Of a stretch of DNA of 64,000 bases, positions 51,252-63,885 are shown piece by piece. The notes under the pieces were generated by a model that saw only the letters and a program-made list of their open reading frames with translations, made no database searches and was not told the DNA's origin. A program made the position numbers and the translations under genes. Each line of letters opens with the position of its first letter. Position 1 is the first letter of the stretch. The DNA is from Auanema rhodensis (lineage: Eukaryota; Nematoda; Chromadorea; Rhabditida; Rhabditidae): the NCBI GenBank assembly GCA_964057225.1, contig OZ059894.1, positions 21,482,476 through 21,546,475 on the forward strand, in the 5' to 3' direction.

Positions 51252-53708
51252 CATTTTGACAAAAATTTTTTCGAGAAATTTCAAAATAATTTAGCAAAAA
51301 GTAGATGTTTTTAGATTCCTTTTTTCAAGGCAAAGACGATGGACAATGTTATTCAACGAAAAAATTAATTCTTCAGGGTGAAAATCGAGGATATAAGTGT
51401 GAACTTATATCAGTTGATATCTCGGTGCATTTTTAAGCTAGCGCAAATCTGATAACACAGAACGACGCAGCTTAAAAATCCGCATCGAATGCACTATACT
51501 ACATTGAGAAACGCTTAATACAAAAATTAGTTATGATCGTTTGAAAAATGATGCATTAGTGTATGTTGAGTTTCCATGTACACTCAACATTGCTTCCAAA
51601 AACATTTTGACAAAAATTTTTTCGAAAAATTTCAAAATAATTTAGCAAAAAGTAGATGTTTTTAGATTCCTTTTTTCAAGGCAAAGACGATGGACAATGT
51701 TATTCAACGAAAAAATTAATTCTTCAGGGTGAAAATCGAGGATATAAGTGTGAACTTATATCAGTTGATATCTCGGTGCATTTTTAAGCTAGCGCAAATC
51801 TGATAACACAGATCGACGCAGCTTAAAAATCCGCATCGAATGCACTATACTACATTGAGAAACGCTCAATACAAAAATTAGTTATGATTGTTTGAAAAAT
51901 GATGCATTAGTGTATGTTGAGTTTCCATGTACACTCAACATTGCTTCCAAAAACATTTTGACAAAAATTTTTTCGAGAAATTTCTAAATAATTTAGCAAA
52001 AAGTAGATGTTTTTAGATTCCTTTTTTCAAGGCAAAGACGATGGACAATGTTATTCAACGAAAAAATTAATTCTTCAGGGTGAAAATCGAGGATATAAGT
52101 GTGAAGTTATATCAGTTGATATCTCGGTGCATTTTTAAGCTAGCGCAAATCTGATAACACAGAACGACGCAGCTTAAAAATTTGCATCGAATGCACTATA
52201 CTACATTGAAAAACGCTTAATACAAAAATTAGTTATGATCGTTTGAAAAATGATGCATTAGTGTATGTTGAGTTTCCATGTACACTCAACATTGCTTCCA
52301 AAAACATTTTGACAAAAATTTTTTCGAAAAATTTCGAAATAATTTAGCAAAAAGTAGATGTTTTTAGATTCCATTTTTCAAGGCAAAGACGATGGACAAT
52401 GTTATTCAACGAAAAAATTAATTCTTCAGGGTGAAAATCGAGGATATAAGTGTGAACTTATATCAGTTGATATCTCGGTGCATTTTTAAGCTAGCGCAAA
52501 TCTGATAACACAGATCGACGCAGCTTAAAAATCCGCATCGAATGCACTATACTACATTGAGAAACGCTCAATACAAAAATTAGTTATGATCGTTTGAAAA
52601 ATGATGCATTAGTGTATGTTGAGTTTCCATGTACACTCAACATTGCTTCCAAAAACATTTTGACAAAAATTTTTTCGAAAAATTTCAAAATAATTTAGCA
52701 AAAAGTAGATGTTTTTAGATTCCTTTTTTCAAGGCAAAGACGATGGACAATGTTATTCAACGAAAAAATTAATTCTCCAGGGTGAAAATCGAGGATATAA
52801 GTGTGAACTTATATCAGTTGATATCTCGGTGCATTTTTAAGCTAGCGCAAATCTGATAACACAGAACGACGCAGCTTAAAAATCCGCATCGAATGCACTA
52901 TACTACATTGAAAAACGCTTAATACAAAAATTAGTTATGATCGTTTGAAAAATGATGCATTAGTGTATGTTGAGTTTCCATGTACACTCAACATTGCTTC
53001 CAAAAACATTTTGACAAAAATTTTTTCGAAAAATTTCGAAATAATTTAGCAAAAAGTAGATGTTTTTAGATTCCATTTTTCAAGGCAAAGACGATGGACA
53101 TTGTTATTCGACGAAAAAATTAATTCTTCAGGGTGAAAATCGAGGATATAAGTGTGAACTTATATCAGTTGATATCTCGGTGCATTTTTAAGCTAGCGCA
53201 AATCTGATAACACAGAACGACGCAGCTTAAAAATTCGCATCGAATGCACTATACTACATTGAAAAACGCTTAATACAAAAATTAGTTATGATCGTTTGAA
53301 AAATGATGCATTAGTGTATGTTGAGTTTCCATGTACACTCAACATTGCTTCCAAAAACATTTTGACAAAAATTTTTTCGAGAAATTTCAAAATAATTTAG
53401 CAAAAAGTAGATGTTTTTAGATTCCTTTTTTCAAGGCAAAGACGATGGACAATGTTATTCAACGAAAAAATTAATTCTTCAGGGTGAAAATCGAGGATAT
53501 AAGTGTGAACTTATATCAGTTGATATCTCGGTGCATTTTTAAGCTAGCGCAAATCTGATAACACAGATCGACGCAGCTTAAAAATCCGCATCGAATGCAC
53601 TATACTACATTGAGAAACGCTTAATACAAAAATTAGTTATGATCGTTTGAAAAATGATGCATTAGTGTATGTTGAGTTTCCATGTACACTCAACATTGCT
53701 TCCAAAAA
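49497..53708. repeat. Tandem 6-mer higher-order repeat, two copies of 2106 bp (monomers 142-147 and 148-153)
   Basis: Order of types: C265 with gattgttt; G24 with gaagtta and tttgc; cgaaataa with C265; attctccagg; cgaaataa/gacattg/ttcgacg; G24. The attctccagg marker at 50671 recurs at 52777, exactly 2106 bp on. Differences: tttctaaataa in 149 only (near 51984), catatcg in 146 only, and the last monomers differ at 211 (aacg in 147, atcg in 153). A third copy lies at 55463-57568. Confidence 0.9.
50901..51251. repeat. Monomer 146 with a transplanted catatcg patch
   Basis: Monomer 146 has all markers of the cgaaataa/gacattg/ttcgacg family, including ttcgc and gaaaa, except that positions 209 and 211 read catatcg (near 51109) instead of cagaacg. 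Elsewhere catatcg is found only in the seven 352-bp cttctttt monomers. Two changes at once in a short patch point to a short gene-conversion tract; two separate mutations are less likely but possible. Confidence 0.7.
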
Positions 53709-55462
53709 CATTTTGACAAAAATTTTTTCGAAAAATTTCAAAATAATTTAGCAAAAAGTAGATGTTTTTAGATTCCTTTTTTCAAGGCAAAGACGATAGA
53801 CAATGTTATTCAACGAAAAAATTAATTCTTCAGGGTGAAAATCGAGGATATAAGTGTGAACTTATATCAGTTGATATCTCGGTGCATTTTTAAGCTAGCG
53901 CAAATCTGATAACACAGATCGACGCAGCTTAAAAATCCGCATCGAATGCACTATACTACATTGAGAAACGCTCAATACAAAAATTAGTTATGATCGTTTG
54001 AAAAATGATGCATTAGTGTATGTTGAGTTTCCATGTACACTCAACATTGCTTCCAAAAACATTTTGACAAAAATTTTTTCGAAAAATTTCAAAATAATTT
54101 AGCAAAAAGTAGATGTTTTTAGATTCCTTTTTTCAAGGCAAAGACGATGGACAATGTTATTCAACGAAAAAATTAATTCTTCAGGGTGAAAATCGAGGAT
54201 ATAAGTGTGAACTTATATCAGTTGATATCTCGGTGCATTTTTAAGCTAGCGCAAATCTGATAACACAGAACGACGCAGCTTAAAAATCCGCATCGAATGC
54301 ACTATACTACATTGAAAAACGCTTAATACAAAAATTAGTTATGATCGTTTGAAAAATGATGCATTAGTGTATGTTGAGTTTCCATGTACACTCAACATTG
54401 CTTCCAAAAACATTTTGACAAAAATTTTTTCGAAAAATTTCGAAATAATTTAGCAAAAAGTAGATGTTTTTAGATTCCATTTTTCAAGGCAAAGACGATG
54501 GACATTGTTATTCGACGAAAAAATTAATTCTTCAGGGTGAAAATCGAGGATATAAGTGTGAACTTATATCAGTTGATATCTCGGTGCATTTTTAAGCTAG
54601 CGCAAATCTGATAACACAGATCGACGCAGCTTAAAAATCCGCATCGAATGCACTATACTACATTGAGAAACGCTTAATACAAAATTAGTTATGATCGTTT
54701 GAAAAATGATGCATTAGTGTATGTTGAGTTTCCATGTACACTCAACATTGCTTCCAAAAACATTTTGACAAAAATTTTTTCGAAAAATTTCAAAATAATT
54801 TAGCAAAAAGTAGATGTTTTTAGATTCCTTTTTTCAAGGCAAAGACGATGGACAATGTTATTCAACGAAAAAATTAATTCTTCAGGGTGAAAATCGAGGA
54901 TATAAGTGTGAACTTATATCAGTTGATATCTCGGTGCATTTTTAAGCTAGCGCAAATCTGATAACACAGATCGACGCAGCTTAAAAATCCGCATCGAATG
55001 CACTATACTACATTGAGAAACGCTCAATACAAAAATTAGTTATGATCGTTTGAAAAATGATGCATTAGTGTATGTTGAGTTTCCATGTACACTCAACATT
55101 GCTTCCAAAAACATTTTGACAAAAATTTTTTCGAGAAATTTCAAAATAATTTAGCAAAAAGTAGATGTTTTTAGATTCCTTTTTTCAAGGCAAAGACGAT
55201 GGACAATGTTATTCAACGAAAAAATTAATTCTTCAGGGTGAAAATCGAGGATATAAGTGTGAACTTGTATCAGTTGATATCTCGGTGCATTTTTAAGCTA
55301 GCGCAAATCTGATAACACAGATCGACGCAGCTTAAAAATCCGCATCGAATGCACTATACTACATTGAGAAACGCTTAATACAAAAATTAGTTATGATCGT
55401 TTGAAAAATGATGCATTAGTGTATGTTGAGTTTCCATGTACACTCAACATTGCTTCCAAAAA
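53358..55462. repeat. Monomers 153-158: four-monomer series and exchange joint
   Basis: Monomers 153-156 follow the order G24, gatagac with C265, aacg/gaaaa, cgaaataa/gacattg. They are followed by a consensus C265 monomer (157) and a G24 monomer with aacttgtatc (158, near 55266), a marker otherwise seen only in 141. Monomers 158-163 thus match 141-146 in order. There is no gene. Confidence 0.82.
54411..54760. repeat. Hybrid 350-bp monomer 156 with a one-base deletion
   Basis: The left part has cgaaataa, ccattttt, gacattg and ttcgacg, which in most other copies lead into aacg, ttcgc and gaaaa. Here the right part reads atcg, ccgc and gagaaa, and an A is lost from the A run near 54681. The same one-base loss occurs in monomer 181 (near 63457), whose left part is of the G24 type. 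After both comes a C265 monomer and then a G24 one. Monomer 156 therefore looks like the joint of an exchange, with the switch between positions 104 and 211. Confidence 0.82.
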
Positions 55463-57568
55463 CATTTTGACAAAAATTTTTTCGAAAAATTTCAAAATAA
55501 TTTAGCAAAAAGTAGATGTTTTTAGATTCCTTTTTTCAAGGCAAAGACGATGGACAATGTTATTCAACGAAAAAATTAATTCTTCAGGGTGAAAATCGAG
55601 GATATAAGTGTGAACTTATATCAGTTGATATCTCGGTGCATTTTTAAGCTAGCGCAAATCTGATAACACAGATCGACGCAGCTTAAAAATCCGCATCGAA
55701 TGCACTATACTACATTGAGAAACGCTCAATACAAAAATTAGTTATGATTGTTTGAAAAATGATGCATTAGTGTATGTTGAGTTTCCATGTACACTCAACA
55801 TTGCTTCCAAAAACATTTTGACAAAAATTTTTTCGAGAAATTTCAAAATAATTTAGCAAAAAGTAGATGTTTTTAGATTCCTTTTTTCAAGGCAAAGACG
55901 ATGGACAATGTTATTCAACGAAAAAATTAATTCTTCAGGGTGAAAATCGAGGATATAAGTGTGAAGTTATATCAGTTGATATCTCGGTGCATTTTTAAGC
56001 TAGCGCAAATCTGATAACACAGAACGACGCAGCTTAAAAATTTGCATCGAATGCACTATACTACATTGAAAAACGCTTAATACAAAAATTAGTTATGATC
56101 GTTTGAAAAATGATGCATTAGTGTATGTTGAGTTTCCATGTACACTCAACATTGCTTCCAAAAACATTTTGACAAAAATTTTTTCGAAAAATTTCGAAAT
56201 AATTTAGCAAAAAGTAGATGTTTTTAGATTCCATTTTTCAAGGCAAAGACGATGGACAATGTTATTCAACGAAAAAATTAATTCTTCAGGGTGAAAATCG
56301 AGGATATAAGTGTGAACTTATATCAGTTGATATCTCGGTGCATTTTTAAGCTAGCGCAAATCTGATAACACAGATCGACGCAGCTTAAAAATCCGCATCG
56401 AATGCACTATACTACATTGAGAAACGCTCAATACAAAAATTAGTTATGATCGTTTGAAAAATGATGCATTAGTGTATGTTGAGTTTCCATGTACACTCAA
56501 CATTGCTTCCAAAAACATTTTGACAAAAATTTTTTCGAAAAATTTCAAAATAATTTAGCAAAAAGTAGATGTTTTTAGATTCCTTTTTTCAAGGCAAAGA
56601 CGATGGACAATGTTATTCAACGAAAAAATTAATTCTCCAGGGTGAAAATCGAGGATATAAGTGTGAACTTATATCAGTTGATATCTCGGTGCATTTTTAA
56701 GCTAGCGCAAATCTGATAACACAGAACGACGCAGCTTAAAAATCCGCATCGAATGCACTATACTACATTGAAAAACGCTTAATACAAAAATTAGTTATGA
56801 TCGTTTGAAAAATGATGCATTAGTGTATGTTGAGTTTCCATGTACACTCAACATTGCTTCCAAAAACATTTTGACAAAAATTTTTTCGAAAAATTTCGAA
56901 ATAATTTAGCAAAAAGTAGATGTTTTTAGATTCCATTTTTCAAGGCAAAGACGATGGACATTGTTATTCGACGAAAAAATTAATTCTTCAGGGTGAAAAT
57001 CGAGGATATAAGTGTGAACTTATATCAGTTGATATCTCGGTGCATTTTTAAGCTAGCGCAAATCTGATAACACAGAACGACGCAGCTTAAAAATTCGCAT
57101 CGAATGCACTATACTACATTGAAAAACGCTTAATACAAAAATTAGTTATGATCGTTTGAAAAATGATGCATTAGTGTATGTTGAGTTTCCATGTACACTC
57201 AACATTGCTTCCAAAAACATTTTGACAAAAATTTTTTCGAGAAATTTCAAAATAATTTAGCAAAAAGTAGATGTTTTTAGATTCCTTTTTTCAAGGCAAA
57301 GACGATGGACAATGTTATTCAACGAAAAAATTAATTCTTCAGGGTGAAAATCGAGGATATAAGTGTGAACTTATATCAGTTGATATCTCGGTGCATTTTT
57401 AAGCTAGCGCAAATCTGATAACACAGATCGACGCAGCTTAAAAATCCGCATCGAATGCACTATACTACATTGAGAAACGCTTAATACAAAAATTAGTTAT
57501 GATCGTTTGAAAAATGATGCATTAGTGTATGTTGAGTTTCCATGTACACTCAACATTGCTTCCAAAAA
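55463..57568. repeat. Third, separated copy of the late 6-mer (monomers 159-164)
   Basis: It has the same six types as 49497-51602 and 51603-53708, with gattgttt, gaagtta, tttgc and attctccagg (56637). It lies 3860 bp after the second copy, which is 11 monomers less the one base lost in monomer 156. Monomers 148-156 match 159-167 in order, so the larger unit here is an 11-mer in which the 6-mer is followed by a gatagac / aacg / cgaaataa series. Confidence 0.88.
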
Positions 57569-60500
57569 CATTTTGACAAAAATTTTTTCGAAAAATTTCA
57601 AAATAATTTAGCAAAAAGTAGATGTTTTTAGATTCCTTTTTTCAAGGCAAAGACGATAGACAATGTTATTCAACGAAAAAATTAATTCTTCAGGGTGAAA
57701 ATCGAGGATATAAGTGTGAACTTATATCAGTTGATATCTCGGTGCATTTTTAAGCTAGCGCAAATCTGATAACACAGATCGACGCAGCTTAAAAATCCGC
57801 ATCGAATGCACTATACTACATTGAGAAACGCTCAATACAAAAATTAGTTATGATCGTTTGAAAAATGATGCATTAGTGTATGTTGAGTTTCCATGTACAC
57901 TCAACATTGCTTCCAAAAACATTTTGACAAAAATTTTTTCGAAAAATTTCAAAATAATTTAGCAAAAAGTAGATGTTTTTAGATTCCTTTTTTCAAGGCA
58001 AAGACGATGGACAATGTTATTCAACGAAAAAATTAATTCTTCAGGGTGAAAATCGAGGATATAAGTGTGAACTTATATCAGTTGATATCTCGGTGCATTT
58101 TTAAGCTAGCGCAAATCTGATAACACAGAACGACGCAGCTTAAAAATCCGCATCGAATGCACTATACTACATTGAAAAACGCTTAATACAAAAATTAGTT
58201 ATGATCGTTTGAAAAATGATGCATTAGTGTATGTTGAGTTTCCATGTACACTCAACATTGCTTCCAAAAACATTTTGACAAAAATTTTTTCGAAAAATTT
58301 CGAAATAATTTAGCAAAAAGTAGATGTTTTTAGATTCCATTTTTCAAGGCAAAGACGATGGACATTGTTATTCGACGAAAAAATTAATTCTTCAGGGTGA
58401 AAATCGAGGATATAAGTGTGAACTTATATCAGTTGATATCTCGGTGCATTTTTAAGCTAGCGCAAATCTGATAACACAGAACGACGCAGCTTAAAAATTC
58501 GCATCGAATGCACTATACTACATTGAAAAACGCTTAATACAAAAATTAGTTATGATCGTTTGAAAAATGATGCATTAGTGTATGTTGAGTTTCCATGTAC
58601 ACTCAACATTGCTTCCAAAAACATTTTGACAAAAATTTTTTCGAGAAATTTCAAAATAATTTAGCAAAAAGTAGATGTTTTTAGATTCCTTTTTTCAAGG
58701 CAAAGACGATGGACAATGTTATTCAACGAAAAAATTAATTCTTCAGGGTGAAAATCGAGGATATAAGTGTGAACTTATATCAGTTGATATCTCGGTGCAT
58801 TTTTAAGCTAGCGCAAATCTGATAACACAGATCGACGCAGCTTAAAAATCCGCATCGAATGCACTATACTACATTGAGAAACGCTTAATACAAAAATTAG
58901 TTATGATCGTTTGAAAAATGATGCATTAGTGTATGTTGAGTTTCCATGTACACTCAACATTGCTTCCAAAAACATTTTGACAAAAATTTTTTCGAAAAAT
59001 TTCAAAATAATTTAGCAAAAAGTAGATGTTTTTAGATTCCTTTTTTCAAGGCAAAGACGATAGACAATGTTATTCAACGAAAAAATTAATTCTTCAGGGT
59101 GAAAATCGAGGATATAAGTGTGAACTTATATCAGTTGATATCTCGGTGCATTTTTAAGCTAGCGCAAATCTGATAACACAGATCGACGCAGCTTAAAAAT
59201 CCGCATCGAATGCACTATACTACATTGAGAAACGCTCAATACAAAAATTAGTTATGATCGTTTGAAAAATGATGCATTAGTGTATGTTGAGTTTCCATGT
59301 ACACTCAACATTGCTTCCAAAAACATTTTGACAAAAATTTTTTCGAAAAATTTCAAAATAATTTAGCAAAAAGTAGATGTTTTTAGATTCCTTTTTTCAA
59401 GGCAAAGACGATAGACAATGTTATTCAACGAAAAAATTAATTCTTCAGGGTGAAAATCGAGGATATAAGTGTGAACTTATATCAGTTGATATCTCGGTGC
59501 ATTTTTAAGCTAGCGCAAATCTGATAACACAGATCGACGCAGCTTAAAAATCCGCATCGAATGCACTATACTACATTGAGAAACGCTCAATACAAAAATT
59601 AGTTATGATCGTTTGAAAAATGATGCATTAGTGTATGTTGAGTTTCCATGTACACTCAACATTGCTTCCAAAAACATTTTGACAAAAATTTTTTCGAAAA
59701 ATTTCAAAATAATTTAGCAAAAAGTAGATGTTTTTAGATTCCTTTTTTCAAGGCAAAGACGATGGACAATGTTATTCAACGAAAAAATTAATTCTTCAGG
59801 GTGAAAATCGAGGATATAAGTGTGAACTTATATCAGTTGATATCTCGGTGCATTTTTAAGCTAGCGCAAATCTGATAACACAGAACGACGCAGCTTAAAA
59901 ATCCGCATCGAATGCACTATACTACATTGAAAAACGCTTAATACAAAAATTAGTTATGATCGTTTGAAAAATGATGCATTAGTGTATGTTGAGTTTCCAT
60001 GTACACTCAACATTGCTTCCAAAAACATTTTGACAAAAATTTTTTCGAAAAATTTCGAAATAATTTAGCAAAAAGTAGATGTTTTTAGATTCCATTTTTC
60101 AAGGCAAAGACGATGGACATTGTTATTCGACGAAAAAATTAATTCTTCAGGGTGAAAATCGAGGATATAAGTGTGAACTTATATCAGTTGATATCTCGGT
60201 GCATTTTTAAGCTAGCGCAAATCTGATAACACAGAACGACGCAGCTTAAAAATCCGCATCGAATGCACTATACTACATTGAGAAACGCTCAATACAAAAA
60301 TTAGTTATGATCGTTTGAAAAATGATGCATTAGTGTATGTTGAGTTTCCATGTACACTCAACATTGCTTCCAAAAACATTTTGACAAAAATTTTTTCGAA
60401 AAATTTCAAAATAATTTAGCAAAAAGTAGATGTTTTTAGATTCCTTTTTTCAAGGCAAAGACGATAGACAATGTTATTCAACGAAAAAATTAATTCTTCA

Positions 60501-62131
60501 GGGTGAAAATCGAGGATATAAGTGTGAACTTATATCAGTTGATATCTCGGTGCATTTTTAAGCTAGCGCAAATCTGATAACACAGATCGACGCAGCTTAA
60601 AAATCCGCATCGAATGCACTATACTACATTGAGAAACGCTCAATACAAAAATTAGTTATGATCGTTTGAAAAATGATGCATTAGTGTATGTTGAGTTTCC
60701 ATGTACACTCAACATTGCTTCCAAAAACATTTTGACAAAAATTTTTTCGAAAAATTTCAAAATAATTTAGCAAAAAGTAGATGTTTTTAGATTCCTTTTT
60801 TCAAGGCAAAGACGATGGACAATGTTATTCAACGAAAAAATTAATTCTTCAGGGTGAAAATCGAGGATATAAGTGTGAACTTATATCAGTTGATATCTCG
60901 GTGCATTTTTAAGCTAGCGCAAATCTGATAACACAGAACGACGCAGCTTAAAAATCCGCATCGAATGCACTATACTACATTGAAAAACGCTTAATACAAA
61001 AATTAGTTATGATCGTTTGAAAAATGATGCATTAGTGTATGTTGAGTTTCCATGTACACTCAACATTGCTTCCAAAAACATTTTGACAAAAATTTTTTCG
61101 AAAAATTTCGAAATAATTTAGCAAAAAGTAGATGTTTTTAGATTCCATTTTTCAAGGCAAAGACGATGGACATTGTTATTCGACGAAAAAATTAATTCTT
61201 CAGGGTGAAAATCGAGGATATAAGTGTGAACTTATATCAGTTGATATCTCGGTGCATTTTTAAGCTAGCGCAAATCTGATAACACAGAACGACGCAGCTT
61301 AAAAATCCGCATCGAATGCACTATACTACATTGAAAAACGCTTAATACAAAAATTAGTTATGATCGTTTGAAAAATGATGCATTAGTGTATGTTGAGTTT
61401 CCATGTACACTCAACATTGCTTCCAAAAACATTTTGACAAAAATTTTTTCGAGAAATTTCAAAATAATTTAGCAAAAAGTAGATGTTTTTAGATTCCTTT
61501 TTTCAAGGCAAAGACGATGGACAATGTTATTCAACGAAAAAATTAATTCTTCAGGGTGAAAATCGAGGATATAAGTGTGAACTTATATCAGTTGATATCT
61601 CGGTGCATTTTTAAGCTAGCGCAAATCTGATAACACAGAACGACGCAGCTTAAAAATCCGCATCGAATGCACTATACTACATTGAGAAACGCTCAATACA
61701 AAAATTAGTTATGATCGTTTGAAAAATGATGCATTAGTGTATGTTGAGTTTCCATGTACACTCAACATTGCTTCCAAAAACATTTTGACAAAAATTTTTT
61801 CGAAAAATTTCAAAATAATTTAGCAAAAAGTAGATGTTTTTAGATTCCTTTTTTCAAGGCAAAGACGATGGACAATGTTATTCAACGAAAAAATTAATTC
61901 TTCAGGGTGAAAATCGAGGATATAAGTGTGAACTTATATCAGTTGATATCTCGGTGCATTTTTAAGCTAGCGCAAATCTGATAACACAGAACGACGCAGC
62001 TTAAAAATCCGCATCGAATGCACTATACTACATTGAAAAACGCTTAATACAAAAATTAGTTATGATCGTTTGAAAAATGATGCATTAGTGTATGTTGAGT
62101 TTCCATGTACACTCAACATTGCTTCCAAAAA
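57218..62131. repeat. Short-period higher-order patterns of 4, 5 and 3 monomers (monomers 164-177)
   Basis: A basic series G24, gatagac/C265, aacg/gaaaa, cgaaataa/gacattg/ttcgacg appears as 164-167 (four monomers). It recurs as 168-172, lengthened by a doubled gatagac monomer (169 and 170), then as 173-175 without the G24 member, and as 176-178 without the gatagac member. In 172 and 175 the cgaaataa monomers have ccgc instead of ttcgc, and 172 also has gagaaa with C265. This indicates more mixing of right halves than in earlier blocks. Confidence 0.85.
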
Positions 62132-63885
62132 CATTTTGACAAAAATTTTTTCGAAAAATTTCGAAATAATTTAGCAAAAAGTAGATGTTTTTAGATTCCA
62201 TTTTTCAAGGCAAAGACGATGGACATTGTTATTCGACGAAAAAATTAATTCTTCAGGGTGAAAATCGAGGATATAAGTGTGAACTTATATCAGTTGATAT
62301 CTCGGTGCATTTTTAAGCTAGCGCAAATCTGATAACACAGAACGACGCAGCTTAAAAATTCGCATCGAATGCACTATACTACATTGAAAAACGCTTAATA
62401 CAAAAATTAGTTATGATCGTTTGAAAAATGATGCATTAGTGTATGTTGAGTTTCCATGTACACTCAACATTGCTTCCAAAAACATTTTGACAAAAATTTT
62501 TTCGAGAAATTTCAAAATAATTTAGCAAAAAGTAGATGTTTTTAGATTCCTTTTTTCAAGGCAAAGACGATGGACAATGTTATTCAACGAAAAAATTAAT
62601 TCTTCAGGGTGAAAATCGAGGATATAAGTGTGAACTTATATCAGTTGATATCTCGGTGCATTTTTAAGCTAGCGCAAATCTGATAACACAGAACGACGCA
62701 GCTTAAAAATCCGCATCGAATGCACTATACTACATTGAAAAACGCTTAATACAAAAATTAGTTATGATCGTTTGAAAAATGATGCATTAGTGTATGTTGA
62801 GTTTCCATGTACACTCAACATTGCTTCCAAAAACATTTTGACAAAAATTTTTTTGAAAAATTTCAAAATAATTTAGCAAAAAGTAGATGTTTTTAGATTC
62901 CTTTTTTCAAGGCAAAGACGATGGACAATGTTATTCAACGAAAAAATTAATTCTTCAGGGTGAAAATCGAGGATATAAGTGTGAACTTATATCAGTTGAT
63001 ATCTCGGTGCATTTTTAAGCTAGCGCAAATCTGATAACACAGAACGACGCAGCTTAAAAATCCGCATCGAATGCACTATACTACATTGAGAAACGCTTAA
63101 TACAAAAATTAGTTATGATCGTTTGAAAAATGATGCATTAGTGTATGTTGAGTTTCCATGTACACTCAACATTGCTTCCAAAAACATTTTGACAAAAATT
63201 TTTTCGAGAAATTTCAAAATAATTTAGCAAAAAGTAGATGTTTTTAGATTCCTTTTTTCAAGGCAAAGACGATGGACAATGTTATTCAACGAAAAAATTA
63301 ATTCTTCAGGGTGAAAATCGAGGATATAAGTGTGAACTTATATCAGTTGATATCTCGGTGCATTTTTAAGCTAGCGCAAATCTGATAACACAGATCGACG
63401 CAGCTTAAAAATCCGCATCGAATGCACTATACTACATTGAGAAACGCTTAATACAAAATTAGTTATGATCGTTTGAAAAATGATGCATTAGTGTATGTTG
63501 AGTTTCCATGTACACTCAACATTGCTTCCAAAAACATTTTGACAAAAATTTTTTCGAAAAATTTCAAAATAATTTAGCAAAAAGTAGATGTTTTTAGATT
63601 CCTTTTTTCAAGGCAAAGACGATGGACAATGTTATTCAACGAAAAAATTAATTCTTCAGGGTGAAAATCGAGGATATAAGTGTGAACTTATATCAGTTGA
63701 TATCTCGGTGCATTTTTAAGCTAGCGCAAATCTGATAACACAGATCGACGCAGCTTAAAAATCCGCATTGAATGCACTATACTACATTGAGAAACGCTCA
63801 ATACAAAAATTAGTTATGATCGTTTGAAAAATGATGCATTAGTGTATGTTGAGTTTCCATGTACACTCAACATTGCTTCCAAAAA
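62132..63885. repeat. Monomers 178-182, copy of the series at monomers 131-135
   Basis: The order cgaaataa/gacattg/ttcgc, G24/aacg/gaaaa, T21, G24 (178-181) repeats that of 131-134, which lies exactly 16497 bp (47 monomers) to the left. Monomer 181 (63185) is 350 bp, with the lost A near 63457 that is shared with monomer 156. Monomer 182 has a private ccgcattgaatg near 63768 and is of the C265 type. Confidence 0.82.
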
